Shown one piece after another: positions 10,061 to 16,427 of a stretch of DNA of 64,000 bases; the stretch's first letter is position 1; each line of letters opens with the position of its first letter. Made by a program: the position numbers and the translations under genes. The notes beneath the pieces are model-generated. The model saw only the letters and a list, made by a program, of their open reading frames with translations. It did not search any database and was not told the origin of the DNA. The stretch is from Conexibacter sp. SYSU D00693 (GTDB lineage: Bacteria > Actinomycetota > Thermoleophilia > Solirubrobacterales > Solirubrobacteraceae): contig NZ_CP070950.1 in assembly GCF_017084525.1 (NCBI RefSeq), positions 62,001 to 126,000 of the forward strand. The letters are read 5' to 3'.

Positions 10061-10789
10061 TCAGCGTGCGTCGCGCCCGCAGACCGGCAGCGCGACGACG
10101 TCGGCGCCGTAGGCGCGGGCCAGCACCGCGGCGTCGAGCACCGACGGCGCCCCGAAGGCGACCTGCTCGCCGTTGAGGCACAGCACGCGCTCCCAGCGGC
10201 GGGCCTGCTCGACGTCGTGGGTGGCGACCAGCAGTGCCCGGCCCTCGGCGGCGAGGTCGGCCAGCAGCGCCTCGAGACGGTGGGCGCTGGCCGCGTCCAG
10301 GCCGGTGAACGGCTCGTCGAGCAGGAGCACGGGGGCGTCCTGCACCAGCGCGCGGGCGACGAGCACGCGCTGGCGCTGGCCGCCGCTGAGCTCGCCGAAG
10401 GTCGTCCTGGCGCGGTCGCCCAGGCCGACGCGCTCCAGCGCCTCGTGCGCGCGCCGGCGCTCTGCGCGCCCCGGCCGGCGCCACCACGCCAGCCGCGACA
10501 GGGCGCCCATCACGGCCACGTCGAGAGCACTGACCGGGAAGTCCAGGCGCGAGCGGTCGGTCTGGGGCACGACGGCGCAGCGCGGCAGCTCGAGCCGGCC
10601 CGCGAGCGGGGCCAGCTCGCCGAGCAGCACGCGGAAGAGCGTCGTCTTGCCGCCGCCGTTGGGGCCGAGCACCGCGAGGCGCTGCCCGGGCCGCACGTCG
10701 AAGGAGACGCCGGTGAGCGCGGGGGCGCCGCCGTAGCCGGCGACGAGTCCCTCCGCGCGCACCAGCGGGGTCAGGACCGGCTCGGGCAT
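10061..10789 (-). CDS. Zinc ABC transporter ATP-binding protein (ZnuC-like)
   Basis: A 242-residue ABC ATPase. Walker A is GPNGGGKTT, the Q-loop segment is VVPQTD, the signature is LSGGQRQR, Walker B is VLLLDEPFTGLD and the switch His is in VATHD. It would energise metal uptake together with the two permease units. The ATG at 10789 lies inside the last codons of the upstream fused permease-binding protein (19-base overlap), so the genes are tightly coupled. The longer frame upstream of this ATG is a shadow of the neighbour. Confidence 0.92.
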   Translation of the reverse strand: MPEPVLTPLVRAEGLVAGYGGAPALTGVSFDVRPGQRLAVLGPNGGGKTTLFRVLLGELAPLAGRLELPRCAVVPQTDRSRLDFPVSALDVAVMGALSRLAWWRRPGRAERRRAHEALERVGLGDRARTTFGELSGGQRQRVLVARALVQDAPVLLLDEPFTGLDAASAHRLEALLADLAAEGRALLVATHDVEQARRWERVLCLNGEQVAFGAPSVLDAAVLARAYGADVVALPVCGRDAR

Positions 10790-12576
10790 CCCTGCCGTCC
10801 GTCGGTCAGGCCGCGCACCAGGCGGTCGGCGTTGGCCTGCAGCGCGCCGAGCACCGTCGCGCCCGGCGAGCCGGCGGGACCGAGCGTGTCGGCGTACAGC
10901 GCGTCGCCGATCCGGGCGCCCGCGGCTCGGGCGACGGTCCGGGCTAGCTGCGGGTTGAGCGAGCTCTCCGGGAAGACGACGCGCACGCCCTCGTGGCGGA
11001 TGGTGCGGCGCAGCTCGGCGAGGTCGCCGGCCGAGGCCTGCGCCTGGGTCGTCGTCGACGGGATGACGGCGCCCACGACGTGCAGGTCGTAGCGGTGGGC
11101 GAAGTACGCGAACGCGTCGTGGTCGGTGACGAGCTGGCGGTCGTCGTGGGGGATGCGCGCGAAGCACGCGGCGACCGTGCGGTCGGTGCGGCGGGTGCGC
11201 TCCACGTACCGGCGGGCGGCGGCGTCGAAGGCGGCGCGCCCCGCGGGCGCGGCGTCGCCGAGGGCGCGGGCGATCCGCGCGGTCGCCGCGACGACGTTGC
11301 GCGGGTCGTGCCACCAGTGGGGGTCGGTGTCGCCGTGGTCGTGCGCCTCCTCGCCGGCGTGCTCGTCCTCGGCGCCGTGGTCGTGGCGGGCCTCCTCACC
11401 GGGCTCGAGCACGACGGGCCGGCCCTTGCCGGCGTCGAGCACGCGCGCCGTGCTGCCGGAGCGGTCGACGACCTCCTGCACCCAGCCGTCGAGCCCGTCG
11501 CCCGAGGCGACGACCAGCTTGGCCTCCGCCACGGCCCGCACGTCGCTCGGGCGGGGCTCGTGGTCGTGGGGGTCGCTGTTGGGCTCGAGCAGCTGCACGA
11601 CCTCGACGCGGTCCCCGCCGACCTCCCGGACCAGGTCGCCCATCTGCGTCGTCGTGGCGACCACCTGCAGCCGCCCGGCGCCCGGGTCGTCGTCGCCGCC
11701 GGAGCCGCACCCCGCGGCCCCGACGGCGGCGACGACCGCCGCGGCCCCCACCGCGGCGTGCCGCCCCCTGCCGGGCGAGCGCAGCGCCCGCCCCAGCGCG
11801 ACGAGCACGAAGACGCTCGCGCCGAGCGCCGCGATCGTCGCGCCGGGCGGCGTGTCGAGCTCGAGCGCGAGCCAGACGCCGGCCACGCCCTCGGCCACCA
11901 CGAGCCCCACCGTCGCGACCTGCCACGTGGCGAGGCGCCGGCAGACCAGCCGCGTCGTCGCGGCGGGCACGACGACGAGCGCCGGGACCAGCAGCGCGCC
12001 GAGCGTCGTCAGCGCGGCGAGCGCCAGCAGCGCGACCAGGGCGACGAGCAGCGCGTCGGTGAGGCGGGGGCGTGCACCGAGCGCCCGCGCGCTCGTGCCG
12101 TCGAAGCCGACGGCGAGCCATCGCGGTCCGAGCGTGAGCGTCGCCAGCGCGGCGATCGCGCTCGCGGCGCCGGCCAGCACCAGGTCCCCGTCGTCGACCA
12201 GGAGCAGGCTGCCGAAGAGCAGCGACTCGACGCTGGCCTGCGACCGGAAGACGTCGCTGGCGAGGACGACGCCGGCGGCGACGGCGGCGACCAGCGCGAG
12301 GGCGGTGTGCGCGTCGTGGCGCTCACCGCCCCGGCGCGCCGCCCACGCGACGCCCGCGGCGCACGCGCCGCCCGTCCCCGCCGCCCCCAGCACGGCGGCG
12401 AAGCCCAGGCCGTCGGCGACGACGAGGCCGGGGAAGGTCGCGGTCCCGACGGCGTGGGCGAGGAACGCCAGGCCGCGCAGGACGACCCACGTCCCGACGA
12501 GGCCCGCGGCGACGGCCAGGAGCACGACCTCGAGGAGGGCGCGCTGGGCGAAGGGCAGGGTCAGGAGGTCGGGCAC
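10771..12576 (-). CDS. Fused zinc ABC transporter permease and ZnuA-type binding lipoprotein
   Basis: A 601-residue protein joining two ABC importer parts. Residues 1 to about 270 form an ABC-3 permease (hydrophobic segments, SHAVGT-like region AHAVGTATFPG, and LGALLVPALVVVPAATTR). Residues from about 270 resemble a lipoprotein signal ending in the lipobox VGAAGC (Cys290), followed by a ZnuA-type domain with ATTTQMGDLVREVGG, a His/Asp/Glu-rich loop around 395-430 and metal-site motifs such as PHWWHDP. No stop separates the halves; a GTG at 11806-11808 could restart translation before the signal region. The GTG start at 12576 has TACTGT 8 bases upstream; an earlier ATG frame was rejected. Confidence 0.85.
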   Translation of the reverse strand: MPDLLTLPFAQRALLEVVLLAVAAGLVGTWVVLRGLAFLAHAVGTATFPGLVVADGLGFAAVLGAAGTGGACAAGVAWAARRGGERHDAHTALALVAAVAAGVVLASDVFRSQASVESLLFGSLLLVDDGDLVLAGAASAIAALATLTLGPRWLAVGFDGTSARALGARPRLTDALLVALVALLALAALTTLGALLVPALVVVPAATTRLVCRRLATWQVATVGLVVAEGVAGVWLALELDTPPGATIAALGASVFVLVALGRALRSPGRGRHAAVGAAAVVAAVGAAGCGSGGDDDPGAGRLQVVATTTQMGDLVREVGGDRVEVVQLLEPNSDPHDHEPRPSDVRAVAEAKLVVASGDGLDGWVQEVVDRSGSTARVLDAGKGRPVVLEPGEEARHDHGAEDEHAGEEAHDHGDTDPHWWHDPRNVVAATARIARALGDAAPAGRAAFDAAARRYVERTRRTDRTVAACFARIPHDDRQLVTDHDAFAYFAHRYDLHVVGAVIPSTTTQAQASAGDLAELRRTIRHEGVRVVFPESSLNPQLARTVARAAGARIGDALYADTLGPAGSPGATVLGALQANADRLVRGLTDGRQGCPSRS

Positions 12577-12584
12577 GGCGCCGC

Positions 12585-12590
12585 ACAGTA
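12585..12590 (-). promoter_or_regulatory. -10 hexamer TACTGT for the znu operon
   Basis: On the minus strand TACTGT lies 8 bases before the GTG at 12576. It is 10 bases from a short palindrome that could be the Zur site. Confidence 0.5.
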
Positions 12591-12599
12591 CACCAGAAC

Positions 12600-12612
12600 G
12601 AGACCCAGTCTC
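12600..12612. promoter_or_regulatory. Palindrome, candidate Zur operator
   Basis: GAGAC and GTCTC separated by 3 bases, within AACGAGACCCAGTCTCATGA. It lies between the znu -10 (minus strand) and the -10 of the divergent mini-protein gene (plus strand), where a repressor could block both. It does not closely match the AT-rich Zur boxes I know, so the regulator assignment is inference. Confidence 0.4.
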
Positions 12613-12631
12613 ATGAACGGACGCGAAGCGG

Positions 12632-12637
12632 TACGGT
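12632..12637 (+). promoter_or_regulatory. -10 hexamer TACGGT for the CxxC mini-protein
   Basis: TACGGT lies 6 bases before the ATG at 12644, the recurring leaderless layout. Confidence 0.5.
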
Positions 12638-12643
12638 GGCGCC

Positions 12644-12826
12644 ATGTGCATGCAGTGCGCGATGGGGGCGATGACGGCGGGTGCGGCGGCGACCGGCGCG
12701 CGGAGCTACCTGCAGACGCGCGCCTGGGCGTGGCTCACGTCCGCCCGCCTGCACCGCATCACCGTCGTGCTGCTCGTCGCCGCGGTGCTGGCCGCCTCGA
12801 CGCTGCTGGCCGGCAGCGGCGGCTGA
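12644..12826 (+). CDS. 60-residue membrane mini-protein with N-terminal CxxC
   Basis: A small protein that starts MCMQCAMGAM, continues with an Ala/Gly-rich stretch and a basic region, and ends in one clear transmembrane helix (about 40-57, HRITVVLLVAAVLAASTLL). I recall similar short CxxC-membrane proteins in actinobacteria, but no function. It is divergent from the znu operon, and a palindrome lies between the two promoters. The Cys pair could bind zinc, and co-regulation by Zur is a reasonable guess but unproven. The stop codon is part of a hairpin that may end transcription from both sides. Confidence 0.65.
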   Translation: MCMQCAMGAMTAGAAATGARSYLQTRAWAWLTSARLHRITVVLLVAAVLAASTLLAGSGG

Positions 12827-12842
12827 TCGCTCAGCGCCGCTG
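12814..12842. terminator. Hairpin between convergent genes
   Basis: A 12-bp stem (CAGCGGCG-CTGA type with one bulged G) and a 4-base loop. It overlaps the mini-protein stop and precedes the 3' end of the convergent receiver gene, so it could act bidirectionally. Confidence 0.5.
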
Positions 12843-12848
12843 CACTGG

Positions 12849-13286
12849 TCAGCCCTCGTGGTGGCGGGCGTGGGCCTCGGCCACGGCGTCGAGCAGCGAC
12901 CGCAGGTGCAGGGCCTTGCTCACGAACGCCAGACCGCCGGCGTCGCGCACGAGCTCGCGCCACGACTCGTCGGAGCTCATCGCCACCGCCGGCACCCCCG
13001 CGGCCGCCGCGGCCCGGATGACGTGGAAGCCGTCCGGCCCAGGCGGCATGTGCACGTCGGTGAGCACCAGGTGTGGTCGCAGCGCGAGGGCGGCGACGGC
13101 GTCCAGCGCGTCGGCGACCGCCGCCAGCAGCGTGAACCGCGGGTCCGCCCGGACCGCGGCGGTGAGCGCCGCGCGCCAGGCATGGTCGTCCTCGGCCACC
13201 AGCAGCCGGATCGGCTGCCCTTCGTCCTCTGCGCCGCGCTCCCGGGCCGTCCAAGCCCCGCGTCCGGCGTCCTGCCGCGCGTCCAT
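12849..13286 (-). CDS. Single-domain response regulator (receiver only)
   Basis: A 145-residue CheY-like receiver without an output domain. The acidic pocket is AEDD, the phosphoryl-acceptor Asp is in LVLTDVHMPPGPDG, the switch Ser is in MSSDES, and the conserved Lys is in FVSKALH. About 25 residues precede the domain. The ATG at 13286 is chosen because a GGGGAGG ribosome site sits 4 bases before it; the frame is open upstream but has no such site. No histidine kinase is adjacent, so its partner is unknown. Confidence 0.82.
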   Translation of the reverse strand: MDARQDAGRGAWTARERGAEDEGQPIRLLVAEDDHAWRAALTAAVRADPRFTLLAAVADALDAVAALALRPHLVLTDVHMPPGPDGFHVIRAAAAAGVPAVAMSSDESWRELVRDAGGLAFVSKALHLRSLLDAVAEAHARHHEG

Positions 13287-13393
13287 CGCGCCTCCCCGAC
13301 TCAGGTACCTCCGGCGGTCCGTCTCCGGCCGCCCTTCCCCTGTCGGGAATCTTGGTCGGGACCTGACGCGCTGTCGACCCGGCTCCCCAGAAG

Positions 13394-13425
13394 TGACGAT
13401 GGCGTCATGTCCGGTGTCGGACACC
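13394..13425. promoter_or_regulatory. Two adjacent palindromes in a divergent intergenic region
   Basis: TGACG-n4-CGTCA at 13394-13407 and GGTGTC-n1-GACACC at 13413-13425, between the receiver gene (minus) and the DUF4178 cluster (plus). Both are short perfect inverted repeats and may be operators; no regulator is identified. Confidence 0.35.
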
Positions 13426-13459
13426 ACGAGCTGATCACCGGGCCGTCCGGGCCCGTCCG

Positions 13460-13465
13460 TACGGT
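13460..13465 (+). promoter_or_regulatory. -10 hexamer TACGGT for the DUF4178/SpeE cluster
   Basis: TACGGT lies 6 bases before the ATG at 13472, the recurring leaderless layout. It would drive the whole seven-gene cluster. Confidence 0.5.
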
Positions 13466-13471
13466 CCGCCC

Positions 13472-14077
13472 ATGGAGGTCGTCGTCGTCATCGTCGTCCT
13501 CGGCGCGCTCGCCGCCGGGGCCGTCGCCCTCTCGCGCCGGCGCTCCGCGGACGCTGAACGCCGGGCGGTGCTCGAGCGCGGCGCGCTGCAGTCGCCGCTG
13601 GACGAGCAGCGGATGCTGACCGGCGACGTCCGGCGCCTGGCGCCGGGCGACGTCGTCCACCACGACGGGACCGACTTCCTCGTCGACCGGACCGTCGAGT
13701 TCGACGAGGACGGGTTCCGCTGGCACGAGCACCTGCTCCTCGACGCGATCGGCGGTCGCAGGCTGTGGCTGTCGGTGGAGGACGACGAGGGCGTCGAGGT
13801 CGCGGTGTGGGAGAAGCTCGGCGGGCTCGACCTCGACCCGACCGCGCCGGAGGTCGTCCACGAGGGCGTCACCTACCGGCGCGAGGAGCGCGGCCGGGCC
13901 CGGTTCGTCGTCCGCGAGGCGGCGGGGGAGCGCGAGCGCGGCGAGATGGAGTACGCCGACTTCGTCGCGGGCGACAAGCGGCTGGGCTTCGAGCGCTACG
14001 GCACGGGCGGCTGGGAGACGTCGCTGGGGACGGTCGTGCCCGAGGCGGCCCTCGACGTCTACCCCAAGGGCGCATGA
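13472..14077 (+). CDS. DUF4178 domain protein, membrane-anchored
   Basis: A 201-residue protein with one N-terminal transmembrane helix (about 2-20) and a DUF4178-type beta-rich body: LAPGDVVHHDGTDFLVDRT, then DGFRWHEHLLLD and RRLWLSVEDDEG. Function is unknown. It is the first of seven genes that overlap or nearly touch (DUF4178, coiled coil, DUF2617, DUF4247, secreted protein, DUF350, SpeE-like). I recall the same families clustered in Streptomyces, which supports a joint role at the membrane. The start is set by TACGGT 6 bases upstream and by the family's usual length. Confidence 0.8.
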   Translation: MEVVVVIVVLGALAAGAVALSRRRSADAERRAVLERGALQSPLDEQRMLTGDVRRLAPGDVVHHDGTDFLVDRTVEFDEDGFRWHEHLLLDAIGGRRLWLSVEDDEGVEVAVWEKLGGLDLDPTAPEVVHEGVTYRREERGRARFVVREAAGERERGEMEYADFVAGDKRLGFERYGTGGWETSLGTVVPEAALDVYPKGA

Positions 14078-14346
14078 GCGCGCTCGACGACGCGCTGCTC
14101 GACGAGCTGGCGCTGCGCTCGCGGCTCAACGCGCTGGTGCACGAGCGCTCCGAGGCGCGCCAGGAGGCCGAGCGGCTGCGCGTGCGCGCCGGCGCCGCCG
14201 GGGCCGACCCGGACCTCGGCGCGCTGGCCGAGCGCTGGGAGGCGGTCGTCGCGCGGGTGGGCACCGAGCTCGAGCACCAGCGATCGCGGCTGCGCGAGCA
14301 GGAGGCGCTCGTCGCGCGCCTGCGCGCGGAGGCCGGCGGCGCGTGA
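14074..14346 (+). CDS. Small coiled-coil protein
   Basis: A 90-residue, almost wholly helical protein, rich in Arg, Glu, Leu and Ala with heptad-like spacing in two blocks (about 10-40 and 50-88). It has no signal peptide or membrane segment. I do not recognise a family. It overlaps the DUF4178 gene by 4 bases (ATGA) and the DUF2617 gene by 4 bases (GTGA), so its reading frame is well supported by packing alone. It may serve as a scaffold for the neighbouring membrane proteins; this is only inference. Confidence 0.7.
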   Translation: MSALDDALLDELALRSRLNALVHERSEARQEAERLRVRAGAAGADPDLGALAERWEAVVARVGTELEHQRSRLREQEALVARLRAEAGGA

Positions 14347-14846
14347 TCGCCCAGCTCGACGTCCCGTTCGCCGACGCGCGGGCGTCGAACCTGCGGTTCT
14401 CGCTCGCGCTCGAGGAGCAGCCCGCGCTCGGCCGGTGCGTCGTGGCGGCCGGCGGGGTGGAGGTCGAGCTGCGGATCCTCGGCGCGTCGCACCAGGCGAT
14501 CGCCCGCTGCGACGGCACGGAGCTGCGCGAGACGGTGGCGTGCGTGCCCGGCGCCGACACCGCGGTACCGGGCTGGCTCGAGCGCCACGACGGACCGGCG
14601 CGCTACGTCTTCCGCTCGTCGGTCGAGCGGCCGGGGGCGGTGGCGCTGCGCGAGCGCGCCGCCGAGCTGCGGGCGGCCGCGGAGACGGACGCCGCCGCGA
14701 TCGTCGGCGTCTTCCCGGGCGCGCGCGAGGCGCTGACCGCGATGCTCTGCCGGCCGGTCGAGGGCGGCGCCGCGTGGACGACGTGGCACCTGTACCCGGG
14801 CACGGGCGAGGTCGTCCGCACGCACAGCCGGCTGGTGGTGGCGTGA
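14343..14846 (+). CDS. DUF2617 family protein
   Basis: A 167-residue soluble protein of unknown function. The start MIAQLDVPFADARA, the central ELRILGASHQAI, and the C-terminal WTTWHLYPGTGEVV match the DUF2617 pattern I remember from actinobacteria, where it is found near DUF350 and spermidine-synthase-like genes. The GTG start overlaps the stop of the coiled-coil gene, and its stop overlaps the GTG of the DUF4247 gene. No catalytic residues can be assigned. Confidence 0.78.
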   Translation: MIAQLDVPFADARASNLRFSLALEEQPALGRCVVAAGGVEVELRILGASHQAIARCDGTELRETVACVPGADTAVPGWLERHDGPARYVFRSSVERPGAVALRERAAELRAAAETDAAAIVGVFPGAREALTAMLCRPVEGGAAWTTWHLYPGTGEVVRTHSRLVVA

Positions 14847-15277
14847 CGGTCGGGCGCTGGGGGCTCGTGGTCGCGGTCGTCGGCCTGCTCGTCGTGGGCT
14901 ACTCGGTCGCGCGCGGGACGAGCTCGGTGCGCGGCTTCGTCGAGGACCGCTGCCGGTCGACGGGCGTCGAGCGCGACCCGCAGGGCCGGCGCGCCGATGC
15001 CTTCACCTGCCGCGAACGTCCGTCGGTGCTCGCCGCCGCGCTGGCCAAGCGCCACAAGCCGGCCGAGCGGCGGACGACCGCCTCGGGCCTCTTCCTGCGC
15101 TACTCCAACCAGATGGTCGGCGTGCTCGGCGGCCCGGGCGGGCGCGGGTCGAAGGTCCTGCTCGCGCGCGAGCGCGACGGCTACGGCTTCTTCTACCCGT
15201 ACGTCGGCGGGTGGTGGGGGACCTACAGCGGCCGCGGGGAGTCCTTCCGCGGCGGCGGTCCCGGAGGCGGCAAGTGA
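14843..15277 (+). CDS. DUF4247 domain protein, membrane-anchored
   Basis: A 144-residue protein with an N-terminal transmembrane helix (about 6-23) and an extracytoplasmic domain. FLRYSNQMVGVLGG, RDGYGFFYPYVGGWWGTYSG and the Gly-rich end ESFRGGGPGGGK match DUF4247 as I know it from Streptomyces. Function is unknown. Two Cys residues lie in the outer domain. The GTG start overlaps the DUF2617 stop, and its own stop overlaps the next GTG, so the frame is firmly placed within the cluster. Confidence 0.8.
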   Translation: MTVGRWGLVVAVVGLLVVGYSVARGTSSVRGFVEDRCRSTGVERDPQGRRADAFTCRERPSVLAAALAKRHKPAERRTTASGLFLRYSNQMVGVLGGPGGRGSKVLLARERDGYGFFYPYVGGWWGTYSGRGESFRGGGPGGGK

Positions 15278-15987
15278 GGCGGGCGCTCGTCGCGCTGCTG
15301 TGCGCCCTGGCGAGCGTGCTCGCGCTGCCCGCCGCCGCCCACGCGCTGCTGCTCGAACCCGCCGACGCGACGGAGCTGGCCAACGACCTCGCGGACGCCT
15401 TCGAGGCCCAGGGCGTCTGCTACGGCTGGGAGATCCGGTTGAGCGACCAGGGCTCGCCGAGCCAGCAGGTCGGCTCGAGCTTCGGCCCCGACCAGCCGCT
15501 CGAGCTCGGCGACGCGCGCTGCACGAAGGGCAGCGTGAAGCTCGACGTCGACGTCACGTACACGAGCGAGTCCAGCGAGTCGGAGGACTCCGCGACCTTC
15601 GTCGTGCTCACGGACCGCTACGACGAGGTCGCGCTCACCGACGGGCTGCGGGCACTGGGCTTCGGCGACGGCGACCTCCTGGGCGGCGACGACGACACGG
15701 CCGTGGTGAACATGGCCGGCGCGCTGCCGGCGCTCGTCGCCGACCAGGCCGGCCTGCCCTACGTCCCCTTCGAGCCGACCACGCAGCCCGCCGCGCAGCA
15801 GGGCACGCCGACGAACTCGCCGGGCAGCGACTTCCTGCGCGAGAACGGGACGACGCTCGGCCTCGGGCTCGTCCTCCTCGTGGGCGGCGTCGCGTGGTTC
15901 TTCTGGGCGCGGCGCAAGGAGCGCAGGACCGCCCCGCCGCCACGCACGACGCCCGCCACCACCTCCACGACCCAGACGGAGCGCTGA
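15274..15987 (+). CDS. Secreted, C-terminally anchored protein of unknown function
   Basis: A 237-residue protein with a Sec signal peptide (about 1-24, ending AAAHA), an extracytoplasmic domain with two Cys residues that may form a disulphide, and a C-terminal transmembrane helix (about 195-212) followed by a basic, Pro/Thr-rich tail. I do not recognise the domain. It lies between DUF4247 and DUF350 in the tight cluster, with the GTG start overlapping the previous stop. The layout resembles the secreted TPM-type proteins with a C-terminal anchor, but that family's motif is not obvious here. Confidence 0.7.
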   Translation: MRRALVALLCALASVLALPAAAHALLLEPADATELANDLADAFEAQGVCYGWEIRLSDQGSPSQQVGSSFGPDQPLELGDARCTKGSVKLDVDVTYTSESSESEDSATFVVLTDRYDEVALTDGLRALGFGDGDLLGGDDDTAVVNMAGALPALVADQAGLPYVPFEPTTQPAAQQGTPTNSPGSDFLRENGTTLGLGLVLLVGGVAWFFWARRKERRTAPPPRTTPATTSTTQTER

Positions 15988-15993
15988 TCGCCG

Positions 15994-16425
15994 ATGGACC
16001 TCCAGGACTTCGCCCACGACCTGCTCGCCGGCCTGCTCTACGGCGGGGTCGGCATCGCGCTGATGATGGCCGGCTTCATGGTGCTCGACATGCTCACGCC
16101 GGGCAAGCTCGCGCACCTCATCGTCCACGACCGCCGTCGCGACGCGGGCATCGTCGTCGCCGCCGGCTTCCTGGCCGTCGGCGCGATCGTCACGTCGGCG
16201 ATCCTCGCGTCGGAGGGCGACCTCGACAAGGGCCTGGCCGAGACCGCGGGCTTCGGCGCCGTCGGGCTCATCCTGCTCGCGGTCGCGTTCGTCTCGCTCG
16301 ACCGGCTCATGCCCGCCAAGCTCGGGGAGATCCTCGCCGACGAGCACGAGGACCCGGCGGCGGCGTACGTCACCGGGGCGGCGCTGGTCGCGGTGGGCGC
16401 GATGATCGCCGCGGCGATCTCGTAG
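15994..16425 (+). CDS. DUF350 family membrane protein
   Basis: A 143-residue integral membrane protein with four hydrophobic segments in two similar halves: GGVGIALMMAGFMVLDMLTPGKL near the start and ILLAVAFVSLDRLMPAKL in the second half. This internal duplication and the D-x-L-[TM]-P-[GA]-K-L repeats are typical of DUF350 (YjfL-like) proteins. Function is unknown; it is commonly adjacent to spermidine-synthase-like genes. It lies 6 bases after the previous gene and 2 bases before the SpeE-like start. Confidence 0.85.
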   Translation: MDLQDFAHDLLAGLLYGGVGIALMMAGFMVLDMLTPGKLAHLIVHDRRRDAGIVVAAGFLAVGAIVTSAILASEGDLDKGLAETAGFGAVGLILLAVAFVSLDRLMPAKLGEILADEHEDPAAAYVTGAALVAVGAMIAAAIS

Positions 16426-16427
16426 CG

